The position numbers were made by a program, and so were the translations under genes. A stretch of 12,438 nucleotides of DNA, taken from assembly GCA_040007035.1 (NCBI GenBank), contig JBDTVU010000101.1, positions 1-12,438 of the forward strand. The letters are read 5' to 3'. Origin of the DNA: CAIWHR01 sp040007035 (GTDB taxonomy: Bacteria; Pseudomonadota; Gammaproteobacteria; Burkholderiales; Casimicrobiaceae). Position 1 is the first letter of the stretch; every line of letters starts with the position of its first letter. Below are positions 1-7,563 of this stretch, piece after piece. Below the pieces are notes generated by a model. That model did not search any database, was not told the DNA's origin, and saw nothing but the letters and a program-made list of their open reading frames with translations.

Positions 1-693
1 GGGCTGCTCAAGGTTCTGCTCCCGCCATACGAGGCGACGTGCGGGTGCAAGGTGCGGGTGATCTCCGTGGGCACCGGCAAGGCGCTCGAACTCGGCCGCA
101 ACGGCGACGTCGACGTGGTGCTGGTCCACGCCCGGCCGTCGGAAGACAAGTTCGTCGCCGAGGGCAGCGGCGTCGACCGGCGCGACGTGATGTACAACGA
201 CTTCATCATCGTCGGTCCCGACGACGATCCGGTCGGGGTGAAGGGGATGAGGGACGTGTTGGCGGCGATGACGAAGATCGCGGCTTCCGGCCGACCGTTC
301 GTCTCGCGCGGCGACAACTCCGGCACCGACCAGATGGAGAAGGCTTGGTGGCAGGCGGCGGGCATCAAGCCGCAAGGTGCGTGGTACGTATCGGCCGGCC
401 TCGGCATGGGCGAGGTGCTGACGATGGCGGCGGAAAAGCGCGCGTACACGCTGACCGATCGGGCGACCTACGCCGCGTACCGCGCGAAGACCGGCCTCGC
501 GATCGTGGTCGAAGGCGACCCGCGGATGTTCAACCCGTACGGGATCATCGCCGTGAATCCAAAGAAGTATCCCGGCGTGAATTACGCCGGCGCACTCGAT
601 TTCATCGGCTGGATCACGTCGCCGGAAGGCCAGCGTCGGATCGCTGAATTCCGCGTCGAGGGCGAGCAGATGTTCTTCCCCAGCGCGAAGTAG
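1..693 (+). CDS. tupA: TupA-like tungstate ABC transporter substrate-binding protein, 5' end cut by window edge
   Basis: Likely the periplasmic receptor of a tungstate (or related oxyanion) ABC importer. The reading frame is open from base 1, so the start, signal peptide and first part of the mature protein lie outside the window; 230 residues are visible against roughly 270-290 for the family. Family marks in the visible numbering are the VGTGKALELG segment (23-32), the DVDVVLVHAR segment (36-45), MYNDFIIVGP (64-73), the FVSRGDNSGTD loop (100-110) with E113 and WW at 116-117, and a C-terminal FIGWITSPEGQ segment (201-211) typical of PBP-like proteins. The usual N-terminal Thr/Ser-rich anion-binding motif would be upstream and cannot be checked. 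The tupB/tupC permease and ATPase are not in the window and could be upstream. A TCGC stretch (13-16) puts two cysteines in a segment where I do not expect them. Family assignment is firm; tungstate specificity is inferred. Confidence 0.85.
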   Translation, partial: GLLKVLLPPYEATCGCKVRVISVGTGKALELGRNGDVDVVLVHARPSEDKFVAEGSGVDRRDVMYNDFIIVGPDDDPVGVKGMRDVLAAMTKIAASGRPFVSRGDNSGTDQMEKAWWQAAGIKPQGAWYVSAGLGMGEVLTMAAEKRAYTLTDRATYAAYRAKTGLAIVVEGDPRMFNPYGIIAVNPKKYPGVNYAGALDFIGWITSPEGQRRIAEFRVEGEQMFFPSAK

Positions 694-695
694 CC

Positions 696-723
696 GCGGC
701 GTGCAGTTGCGGAGGCATGCCGC
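696..723 (+). terminator. Hairpin just after tupA stop, possible terminator without T-tract
   Basis: GCGGCGTGC (696-704) pairs with GCATGCCGC (715-723) in a 9-bp stem with one G-U pair and a 10-nt loop, starting 3 nt after the tupA stop codon. No T-run follows, so it is not a classical intrinsic terminator. It may be a 3'-end-stabilising hairpin or a factor-assisted stop. In DNA this GC-rich, chance hairpins are common. Confidence 0.28.
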
Positions 724-773
724 CGCGGTGACGCGTCGTGGAGGTGGCGTCCGGGTCGTCGGGGCGCGGCGAG

Positions 774-779
774 TATAAT
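774..779 (+). promoter_or_regulatory. -10 element (TATAAT) of the purL promoter
   Basis: A perfect TATAAT hexamer stands in an otherwise GC-rich 112-bp gap, 26 nt before the purL ATG. Transcription would start near 785-787, giving a leader of about 20 nt. No good -35 hexamer is visible 16-18 bp upstream (around 750-757 the sequence is CCGGGT-like), so an activator or a weak -35 is implied. No PurR-like operator was recognised. Confidence 0.6.
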
Positions 780-805
780 CGCGCTTTACGTCCCCTGCGC
801 CGGAC

Positions 806-3800
806 ATGCCGCACCTTCTCACGCTGCGCGGGCGTCACGCGCTCACACCGTTTCGCGTCGCCAAGCTCTTCGCTGCGCTCGCGGCCTCCCGTCCCGACCA
901 CACCGTTTCCGGCGTCGCTGCCACGTTCTGGCATTTCGTCGAGACCGACCGCGCGCTGACGCCAGCCGAAACGTCGACGCTCGAGCGGATCCTCACGTAT
1001 GGCCCGCACGACGAGGTGGCAACCGATGACGGCGCGCTGCTGGTCGTCGTCCCCCGGCCGGGAACGATCTCTCCCTGGTCGTCGAAGGCGACCGACATCG
1101 CGCGCAATTGCGGACTCGCCGCCGTCAAGCGGATCGAGCGCGGGACGGCGTACCGTATCGCCTGCCGCGGCGGCGCGGCGCTTGCCTCCGACGACCGTGC
1201 GGCGCTGCTCCCGCTCGTCCACGACCGGATGACCGACGCGGTGCTGCCCGCGCTCGACGATGCCCGCGCGCTGTTCGCGCATTTCGCGCCGAAGCCGCTG
1301 ACGACGATCCCGCTCCTCTCCGGCGGTCGCGCGGCGATCGAGACGGCGAACGCGGAGCTGGGCCTGGCCCTCGCACCGGACGAGATCGAGTACCTCGAAG
1401 CGAACTTTCGGCGTCTGGGTCGCGATCCGACCGACGTCGAGCTGATGATGTTCGCGCAGGCCAATTCCGAACACTGCCGGCACAAGATCTTCAACGCGAA
1501 CTGGATCGTCGACGGCGTGCCGCAGCAGAAGAGCCTGTTCGCGATGATCCGCCACACGCACGCGACAAGCCCCGCCGGCACCGTCGTCGCGTACGAGGAC
1601 AACGCAGCGGTCATCGAGGGCGCCACGGTGCGGCGGTTCTACCCCGAGGCCGACGGCCGCTACGGTGCGCACAGCGAATCGACGCACATCCTGATGAAGG
1701 TCGAGACGCACAACCACCCGACGGCGATCGCGCCGTTCCCGGGCGCTGCGACCGGCTCCGGCGGCGAGATCCGCGACGAAGGCGCGACCGGCGTCGGCGC
1801 GAAGCCGAAGGCGGGGCTGACCGGATTCACCGTGTCGCACCTGCGCATTCCCGGCCTGCCGCAGCCGTGGGAGGTGCCGTACGGCAAGCCGGACCGCATC
1901 GCGTCGGCGCTCGACATCATGCTCGAGGGGCCGATCGGCAGCGCGTCGTTCAACAACGAGTTCGGCCGGCCGAACCTGCTCGGCTATTTCCGCACGTTCG
2001 AGCAGGCCGTCGACGGCGAGGTCCGCGGCTATCACAAGCCGATCATGATCGCCGGCGGCGTGGGCAACCTGCGCGCCGACCACACGCACAAGCAGCCGAT
2101 TCCCGCCGGCGCATTGCTGATCCAGCTGGGCGGCCCGGGGATGCTGATCGGGATGGGCGGCGGCGCCGCGTCGTCGATGGCCACCGGCGCCAACGCCGCC
2201 GACCTCGACTTCGACTCGGTCCAGCGCGGCAACGCGGAAATCCAGCGCCGCGCGCAGGAGGTGATCGATCGCTGCTGGCAGCAGGGCTCCGACAATCCGA
2301 TCCTTTCGATCCACGACGTCGGTGCGGGCGGCCTGTCGAACGGGTTCCCCGAGCTGGTCCATGGCGGCGGTGCCGGCGCGCGCTTCGACCTCCGTGCGAT
2401 CCCCTCGGAAGAGCCGGGGATGGCGCCGCGCGAGATCTGGTGCAACGAGGCGCAGGAGCGCTACGTGCTCGCGATCTCCGCCGCCGACATCGAGTGCTTC
2501 CGCGCGATCTGCGAGCGGGAACGCTGCCCGTTCGCGGTGGTCGGAACGGCGACCGCCGGTGCGGAGCTGGTCGTCGCCGATCCGCATTTCGGCAATACGC
2601 CGGTCGACATGGATCTCGACGTGCTGCTCGGCAAGCCGCCGAAGATGACGCGCGACGTCGTCCATTGGCCGCGCCGTCTCGCGCCGCTCGACCTTGCCGG
2701 CGTGACGGTCAGGGACGCCGCGTACCGCGTGCTGCAATTCCCGGCGGTGGCCGACAAGACGTTCCTCGTCACGATCGGCGACCGCACCGTCGGCGGGCTG
2801 TGCTCGCGCGACCCGATGGTCGGTCCGTGGCAGGTGCCGGTCGCCGACGTCGCCGTCACGCTGATGGACTTCGACGGCTACGCGGGCGAGGCGATGGCGA
2901 TGGGCGAGCGCACGCCGCTGGCGCTGATCGACGCGCCCGCTGCGGGACGGATGGCGGTCGGCGAGGCGATCACCAACATCGCCGCCGCCGGCATCGCGAA
3001 GCTCGCCGACGTCAAGCTATCCGCGAACTGGATGGCGCCCGCGGGCCACCCCGGCGAGGACGCGGCGCTCTACGACACGGTGCACGCCGTCGCGATGGAG
3101 CTGTGCCCCGCACTCGGAATCGGCATCCCGGTGGGCAAGGACTCGATGTCGATGCGCACGACGTGGACCGACGGCGGCGTCGCGAAAGCCGTCACGGCGC
3201 CGCTGTCGCTGATCGTGTCGGCATTCGCGCCGGTGGGGGACGCGCGGCGGGTGCTGACGCCGCAGCTCGCGCTGGACGCCGGCGAGACGACGCTGGTCTG
3301 GATCGACTTGGGCGGCGGCCGGCAGCGCCTCGGCGGCTCGGCGCTGGCGCAGGTGCATGGGCAGCTCGGCGACGAGGCGCCCGACGTCGACCATCCGGCG
3401 CAACTGGCCGTGTTCTTCGACGCGGTGCAGTCGCTCGCCCGCGACGGCACGCTGCTCGCCTATCACGACATCGGCGACGGCGGCCTGTTCGCCACGCTGT
3501 GCGAGACGGCGTTCGCGTCGCGTTGCGGGCTCGACGTCGTCCTCGCGCGGGACGGCGACGCGCTCGCTGCGCTGTTCGCCGAGGAGCTCGGCGCCGTCGT
3601 TCAGGTCCGCTCGCGCGATTTCCCCGTGCTGGCGATGCGGCTGTCGGCGGCCGGCCTCACCGTCCACCCGCTCGGCCGGCCGACGCTGGACGAACGGGTG
3701 CGGATCGCGCAGGACGGCCAGACGTTGCTCGACGAGTCGCGCGTCGACCTCCATCGTGCGTGGTCGGCGACGACGCACGCGCTGCAGCGGCTGCGCGACA

Positions 3801-4690
3801 ACCCCGAAACGGCCGACCAGGAGCACGACCGCATTCTCGATCTGGCCGATCCCGGCCTCGTGCCGGTGCTGACGTTCGACCCGGCCGCGGATGTCGCCGC
3901 GCCGTACATCGCCACTGGCGCGCGGCCGGCGATCGCCGTGCTGCGCGAGCAGGGCGTCAACGGCCACGTCGAGATGGCCGCGGCGTTCGACCGCGCCGGC
4001 TTCGCCGCGTACGACGTTCACATGAGCGACATCCTCGACGGCCGCCGCTCGCTGGCGGCGTTCAAGGGCTTCGTCGCCTGCGGCGGATTCTCGTACGGCG
4101 ACGTGCTCGGCGCCGGCGAGGGCTGGGCGAAGTCAATCCTGTTCAACGCCCGCGCCCGGGACGACTTCGCCGCATTCTTCGCGCGGAACGACAGCTTCGC
4201 GCTCGGCGTGTGCAACGGCTGCCAGATGATGAGCAACCTGCACGAGCTGATTCCGGGCACCGGCCACTGGCCGCACTTCGTCCGCAACCGGTCCGAGCAG
4301 TTCGAGGCCCGCGTCGTGCTGCTCGAAGTGCTCCCCTCGCCGTCGCTGTTTTTCGCGGGAATGGAGGGCAGCCGCATTCCGGTGGCCACCGCCCACGGCG
4401 AGGGTTACGCCGAATTCGGCGACGCCGCCCAGATCAAAGCGGCGCGCCCGCTCGTCGCCCTGCGCTTCGTCGATGGTGCCGGCGCGCCGACGGAGCGGTA
4501 TCCTTGGAACGCCAACGGCTCGCCGGAGGGGATCACCGGGCTGACGACGGCCGACGGCCGGTTCACGATCCTGATGCCGCACCCGGAGCGGGGGTTCCGG
4601 ACGGTGCAGATGTCGTGGCACCCCGAAAGCTGGGGCGAGGATTCGCCGTGGATGCGGATGTTCCGCAACGCGCGCGTCTGGCTCGGTTGA
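806..4690 (+). CDS. purL: Phosphoribosylformylglycinamidine synthase (FGAM synthetase), single-chain PurL
   Basis: Catalyses the fourth step of de novo purine synthesis in the cytoplasm: FGAR + glutamine + ATP gives FGAM + glutamate + ADP + Pi. At 1,294 residues it matches the large one-chain PurL of beta- and gammaproteobacteria (E. coli about 1,295), unlike the split PurS/PurQ/PurL form. The N-terminal domain includes PRPGTISPWSSKATDIA. The linker/synthase region has NSEHCRHK (EHCRH at 222-226) and the ETHNHPTAI motif from E300, followed by a Gly-rich GAATGSGGEIRDEGATG segment. A second synthase-like half follows, and a class-I glutaminase domain runs from about 1041 to the end. The glutaminase triad is visible: C1136 in GVCNGCQMM, H1259 and E1261 in MPHPERGFR. 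The ATG at 806 is chosen because the first residues already align with the family start (LRG..AL..FR..KL). No Shine-Dalgarno is seen ahead of it. No frameshift or missing key residue was found. Confidence 0.98.
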   Translation: MPHLLTLRGRHALTPFRVAKLFAALAASRPDHTVSGVAATFWHFVETDRALTPAETSTLERILTYGPHDEVATDDGALLVVVPRPGTISPWSSKATDIARNCGLAAVKRIERGTAYRIACRGGAALASDDRAALLPLVHDRMTDAVLPALDDARALFAHFAPKPLTTIPLLSGGRAAIETANAELGLALAPDEIEYLEANFRRLGRDPTDVELMMFAQANSEHCRHKIFNANWIVDGVPQQKSLFAMIRHTHATSPAGTVVAYEDNAAVIEGATVRRFYPEADGRYGAHSESTHILMKVETHNHPTAIAPFPGAATGSGGEIRDEGATGVGAKPKAGLTGFTVSHLRIPGLPQPWEVPYGKPDRIASALDIMLEGPIGSASFNNEFGRPNLLGYFRTFEQAVDGEVRGYHKPIMIAGGVGNLRADHTHKQPIPAGALLIQLGGPGMLIGMGGGAASSMATGANAADLDFDSVQRGNAEIQRRAQEVIDRCWQQGSDNPILSIHDVGAGGLSNGFPELVHGGGAGARFDLRAIPSEEPGMAPREIWCNEAQERYVLAISAADIECFRAICERERCPFAVVGTATAGAELVVADPHFGNTPVDMDLDVLLGKPPKMTRDVVHWPRRLAPLDLAGVTVRDAAYRVLQFPAVADKTFLVTIGDRTVGGLCSRDPMVGPWQVPVADVAVTLMDFDGYAGEAMAMGERTPLALIDAPAAGRMAVGEAITNIAAAGIAKLADVKLSANWMAPAGHPGEDAALYDTVHAVAMELCPALGIGIPVGKDSMSMRTTWTDGGVAKAVTAPLSLIVSAFAPVGDARRVLTPQLALDAGETTLVWIDLGGGRQRLGGSALAQVHGQLGDEAPDVDHPAQLAVFFDAVQSLARDGTLLAYHDIGDGGLFATLCETAFASRCGLDVVLARDGDALAALFAEELGAVVQVRSRDFPVLAMRLSAAGLTVHPLGRPTLDERVRIAQDGQTLLDESRVDLHRAWSATTHALQRLRDNPETADQEHDRILDLADPGLVPVLTFDPAADVAAPYIATGARPAIAVLREQGVNGHVEMAAAFDRAGFAAYDVHMSDILDGRRSLAAFKGFVACGGFSYGDVLGAGEGWAKSILFNARARDDFAAFFARNDSFALGVCNGCQMMSNLHELIPGTGHWPHFVRNRSEQFEARVVLLEVLPSPSLFFAGMEGSRIPVATAHGEGYAEFGDAAQIKAARPLVALRFVDGAGAPTERYPWNANGSPEGITGLTTADGRFTILMPHPERGFRTVQMSWHPESWGEDSPWMRMFRNARVWLG

Positions 4691-4725
4691 CACGGTTTCC
4701 GCCGGAACGCCGCCGGCAACCAGAC

Positions 4726-4732
4726 GGAGGAG
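4726..4732 (+). promoter_or_regulatory. Strong ribosome binding site of paaY
   Basis: GGAGGAG ends 4 nt before the ATG at 4737 (the GGAGG core is 6 nt away). It fixes that start. No promoter-like hexamers are evident in the 46-bp gap after purL, so read-through from purL is likely. Confidence 0.75.
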
Positions 4733-4736
4733 CAAG

Positions 4737-5351
4737 ATGGACCTGACCGTGTATTCGATCGACGGCGTGACGCCGGTGGTGGACCCGGGCGCGTTCGTCC
4801 ATCCGTCGGCGATCCTCATCGGCGACGTCATCGTAGGCGCCGGCTGCTACATCGGGCCGGCGGCGTGCCTGCGCGGCGATTTCGGCCGGCTCGAGATCCG
4901 CGCCGGCGCCAACATCCAGGACACCTGCGTGCTGCACGCGTTTCCCGGTCACGACACGCTGGTCGAGGAGGGCGGCCACATCGGCCACGGTGCCGTGCTC
5001 CACGGCTGCATCGTCCAGCGAAACGCGCTCGTCGGCATGAACGCCGTGGTCAACGACAACGCGGTGATCGGCGAGTCGGCAATCGTCGCGGCGATGGCGT
5101 TCGTCAAGGCCGGGATGGTCGTGCCGCCACGCACGCTCGTCGCCGGAATGCCGGCGAAGGTCATCCGCGCGCTCACCGACACCGAGCTCGCGTGGAAGGT
5201 CGAAGGCACGCAGTCGTACGAGCAGCTGACGCGGCGCTCGCTGTCGACGATGCGGGCGACGAAGCCGCTCGCGGCACCGGAACCGGGCCGGCCGCGATTC
5301 GAGCTGCCGGAGCTTCTGCCGCTGTCGGTGCTGAAGTCCCGCCAGCGCTGA
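4737..5351 (+). CDS. paaY: PaaY/CaiE-type hexapeptide-repeat (gamma-carbonic-anhydrase fold) protein
   Basis: A 204-residue left-handed beta-helix protein. Hexapeptide repeats run from about residue 12 to 145, followed by the C-terminal helix (ELAWKVEGTQSYEQLTRR) shared by PaaY and CaiE. The gamma-CA metal-binding histidines are present: H67 in CVLHAF, H84 in HIGHGA and H89 in LHGC. The RGDFGRL and GANIQD motifs are intact. E. coli PaaY (196 aa) is a thioesterase that relieves trapped CoA intermediates of phenylacetate breakdown; CaiE is its carnitine-cluster paralogue. The RNALVGMNAVV segment and the C-terminal tail look closer to PaaY, while AILIGDVIVGAG and ESAIVAAMAFVKAG resemble CaiE, so the split is not settled. 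No other paa or cai gene is nearby. It starts 46 bp after purL on the same strand and may be co-transcribed with it. Expected to be a cytoplasmic trimer. Family is certain; exact substrate is unknown. Confidence 0.88.
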   Translation: MDLTVYSIDGVTPVVDPGAFVHPSAILIGDVIVGAGCYIGPAACLRGDFGRLEIRAGANIQDTCVLHAFPGHDTLVEEGGHIGHGAVLHGCIVQRNALVGMNAVVNDNAVIGESAIVAAMAFVKAGMVVPPRTLVAGMPAKVIRALTDTELAWKVEGTQSYEQLTRRSLSTMRATKPLAAPEPGRPRFELPELLPLSVLKSRQR

Positions 5352-5352
5352 C

Positions 5353-5373
5353 GCCGGCGCGATTACCGCCGGC
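5353..5373 (+). terminator. Hairpin directly after paaY stop, possible terminator without T-tract
   Basis: GCCGGCG (5353-5359) and CGCCGGC (5367-5373) form a perfect 7-bp stem with a 7-nt loop, beginning one base after the paaY stop. The flanking GAC (5350-5352) and GTC (5375-5377) could extend it past a bulged C. Only GTT follows, so termination would be weak or Rho-assisted. It lies in the 66-bp gap between convergent genes, where a terminator is expected. Confidence 0.38.
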
Positions 5374-5398
5374 CGTCGTTCGCTGCCGCTGCCTGCCG

Positions 5399-5414
5399 GC
5401 GCGGACTGCCGCGC
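5399..5414 (-). terminator. Hairpin directly after ggt stop, possible terminator without T-tract
   Basis: GCGCGG (5399-5404) pairs perfectly with CCGCGC (5409-5414) around a 4-nt loop, 3 nt beyond the ggt stop read on the - strand. No T-run follows on the - strand. It forms a pair with the hairpin next to the paaY stop: each convergent gene has its own stem. Confidence 0.33.
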
Positions 5415-5417
5415 GTA

Positions 5418-7007
5418 TCAGAACCCGGCGGCCTGACCGTCGCGCCGCGGGTCCGATGCGGCAGCGTAACCGCCGTCGATGCGGACGATGAACTGGCCGG
5501 CGCCGAAGTCCATGTAGGAATCGTCGACCGACTTCAGCTGATGGCCGAGCATCGCGAGGCCTTCGCGCAGACCGGGCGCGGCAGAGGGTTCGAGGTCGAT
5601 CGACAGGCCGTCATTGACCTTCCACCGCGGCGCGTCGAGCGCCGCCTGCGGGCTCATCCCGTAGGTCAGCAGGCGGACCAGCGTCTGCACGTGGCCGGGG
5701 GGCTGGATCGGCCCGCCCATCACGCCGAACGCGGCGAGCGGCCCGCCGTCCTGCGTGAGAAAGCCGGGGATGATCGTGTGGAACGGACGCTTGCCGCCGC
5801 CGATCTCGTTCGGATGCCCGGTCGCGAGCGAGAAGCCGGCGCCGCGGTTCTGCAGGCTGATGCCGGTTCCCGGCACCACGACGCCGGAACCGAAGCCCAT
5901 GTAATTCGACTGGATCAGCGACACCATCATCCCGCGCTCGTCGGCGGCGCACAGGTAGATGGTGCCGCCCTTTGGCGGCGTGCCGGGTCCGAAATCCTGC
6001 GCGCGATGGCGGTCGATCAGCTTCGCCCGCGACGCGAGGTAACCCGGATCGAGCAGCGCGGCGGCGGTGACCTCCATGCTGCGAGGGTCCGCGACGTAGC
6101 GGTGGGCGTCGGCGAACGCAAGCTTCATCGCCTCGATCTGCAGGTGCTGGCTCGCGACCGAGTCCGGCGCGAGCGACACGAGGTCGTGCGAGCGCAGGAT
6201 GCCGAGCGCCATCTGCGCGGCGATCCCCTGCCCGTTGGGCGGGATCTCGTGCACCGTCGCGCCGCCGTAGTCGAGCGCCAGCGGCGTCACCCAGTCGAGC
6301 GTGTGGTCTGCGAAATCGGCCAGTGCGTGCAGCGCACCGTGCGTGTGTGCGTGCGCGACCATCGCTTCGGCCAGCTCACCGCGATAGAAGGCGTTGCCGT
6401 GGGTGTCGGCGATCCGTTCCATCGACGCCGCCATCGCCGGGCACGCGAAGCGCTCGCCGGCGCGCGGCACGCGGCCTCGCGGCAGGAAATGCTCGGCGAA
6501 GCCGAACTCCTTCGGCATCACGTTCGCCGCCGCCGCCCATTTGTCGGCGACGACCGGCGAGACGAGGAAGCCGTCGCGCGCGTAACGGATCGCCGGCGCG
6601 AACAGGTCGGCGAACGGCAACGCGCCGAAGCGCTGCGACAGCGCGGCCCAGCCGGATACGGCGCCGGGGATGGTCACCGGCTCCCAGCCGCGGCTCGGCA
6701 TCGCGGCCATGCCGGCGTAGCGGGCCGGCGTGGCGGCCGCGGGCGCGCGACCCGACGCGTTGAGGCCGACGAGCGCGCGACCGTCCCAGACAATCGCGAA
6801 CAGGTCGCTGCCAAGACCGTTGCTGCACGGCTCGACGATCGTCAGTGCGATCGCGGTGGCGAGCGCCGCGTCGACGGCATTGCCGCCGCGCTGGAGCATT
6901 GCGAGGCCCGCCTGGGTGGCGAGCGGCTGCGATGTGGCGACCGCGTTGCGCGCCAGGATCGGCTGCCGGCGCGACGGGTACGGCGTCGACCAGTCGAAGC
7001 TCAACAT
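5418..7007 (-). CDS. ggt: Gamma-glutamyltransferase family protein (Ntn-hydrolase), no signal peptide
   Basis: GGT hydrolyses or transfers the gamma-glutamyl group of glutathione and related amides. It is made as a proenzyme and cut just before a threonine that becomes the catalytic nucleophile. This protein is 529 residues long, usual for the family. The nucleophile is most likely T349 in PPKGGTIYLCAAD, followed by the small-subunit signature MVSLIQSNYMGFGSGVVVPG (361-380) and LQNRGAGF (385-392). The large subunit shows ATSQPLATQAGLAMLQRGGN (24-43), NAVDAALA (43-50) and the IPPNGQG segment (255-261). The C-terminus has the common SDPRRDGQA ending. The N-terminus is hydrophilic with no signal peptide, so it resembles cytoplasmic YwrD-like GGTs rather than the periplasmic E. 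coli enzyme. It starts 10 bp after tctC and would be last in the tctB-tctA-tctC-ggt operon. No strong Shine-Dalgarno is seen. Substrate is unknown; cephalosporin-acylase-like activity is possible in this superfamily. Confidence 0.93.
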   Translation of the reverse strand: MLSFDWSTPYPSRRQPILARNAVATSQPLATQAGLAMLQRGGNAVDAALATAIALTIVEPCSNGLGSDLFAIVWDGRALVGLNASGRAPAAATPARYAGMAAMPSRGWEPVTIPGAVSGWAALSQRFGALPFADLFAPAIRYARDGFLVSPVVADKWAAAANVMPKEFGFAEHFLPRGRVPRAGERFACPAMAASMERIADTHGNAFYRGELAEAMVAHAHTHGALHALADFADHTLDWVTPLALDYGGATVHEIPPNGQGIAAQMALGILRSHDLVSLAPDSVASQHLQIEAMKLAFADAHRYVADPRSMEVTAAALLDPGYLASRAKLIDRHRAQDFGPGTPPKGGTIYLCAADERGMMVSLIQSNYMGFGSGVVVPGTGISLQNRGAGFSLATGHPNEIGGGKRPFHTIIPGFLTQDGGPLAAFGVMGGPIQPPGHVQTLVRLLTYGMSPQAALDAPRWKVNDGLSIDLEPSAAPGLREGLAMLGHQLKSVDDSYMDFGAGQFIVRIDGGYAAASDPRRDGQAAGF

Positions 7008-7017
7008 CGGCGTCGGC

Positions 7018-7563
7018 TCACTCGGCCTTCACGCCCGACTCGCGGATCACCTTTGCCCACTTGGCCGTCTCGCTCTTCACCGTCGCCGCGAACTCGGCGG
7101 GCGTGCCGCCGACCGCATCGGCGCCGAGGCCGGCGAGCCGCTCGCGGAAATCCGGCGCCTTCAGCGCGGCGTTGACTTCGGCGTTGAGCTTGGCGACGAC
7201 TTCCGGCGGCGTCCCCGCCGACACGAACACGCCGAAATAGGTGTCGCTGACGAAGCCCGGGACGCCGGACTCGGCCACCGTCGGCAATTCCGGCACGAGC
7301 GGCGAGCGCTTCGCGCCGGTGACCGCCAGCGCTTTCAGCTTGCCCGACTTCACGTGCGGCAACGCCGACACGAGACTGTCGAAGAGCATCGCCACCTGGC
7401 CGCTCATCAGGTCGGCCAACGACAGCGCCGTTCCGTTGTACGGGACGTGAGTGGTGTCGATGCCGGCCATCGACCGGAACAGCTCGGCGGTGAGGTGGAC
7501 GATGGTGCCGCTGCCCGACGACGCGTAGTTGAGCGCGCCGCGCGACGAACGGGGCTGCTTCAT
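7018..7563 (-). CDS. tctC: TctC/Bug-type TTT receptor carrying a large internal N-terminal deletion (probably non-functional)
   Basis: Bug proteins are periplasmic solute receptors of tripartite tricarboxylate transporters, normally about 320 residues with a signal peptide. Here only 181 residues exist. From residue 9 on the match is typical: GALNYASSGSGT (9-20), VPYNGTALSLADLMSGQV (40-57), LFDSLVSALPHVKSGKLKAL (60-79), PELPTVAESGVPGF (91-104) and GTPPEVVAKLNAEV (117-130). The family normally places the LNYASSG segment near residue 150, so about 140 residues are absent, including the signal-peptide core and the first part of lobe 1. Its ATG overlaps the tctA stop (ATGA, 7560-7563) and follows an AGGA at good spacing, and the first eight residues (MKQPRSSR) look like a basic signal-peptide n-region, so the original start seems kept. 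The frame is also open upstream to about 8349, but that is only the wrong frame of tctA. Export is unlikely, and the product is probably unstable or inert. Confidence 0.8.
   Translation of the reverse strand: MKQPRSSRGALNYASSGSGTIVHLTAELFRSMAGIDTTHVPYNGTALSLADLMSGQVAMLFDSLVSALPHVKSGKLKALAVTGAKRSPLVPELPTVAESGVPGFVSDTYFGVFVSAGTPPEVVAKLNAEVNAALKAPDFRERLAGLGADAVGGTPAEFAATVKSETAKWAKVIRESGVKAE

Noticed and set aside
614..2737. A 707-codon open frame on the - strand opposite tupA/purL
   Set aside because: It is antisense to purL, rich in Arg/Asp/Ala with no recognisable domain, and explained by high-GC third codon positions. The purL frame on the other strand has full family motifs.
1108..4746. A 1,212-codon open frame on the + strand overlapping almost all of purL and running into the start of paaY
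   Set aside because: It is purL read in another frame: extreme Arg/Ala/Gly content, no motifs, no ribosome site. Its length reflects GC bias only.
5541..7175. A 544-codon + strand open frame opposite ggt and the tctC end
   Set aside because: Low-complexity Arg-rich translation antisense to a gene with clear GGT signatures.
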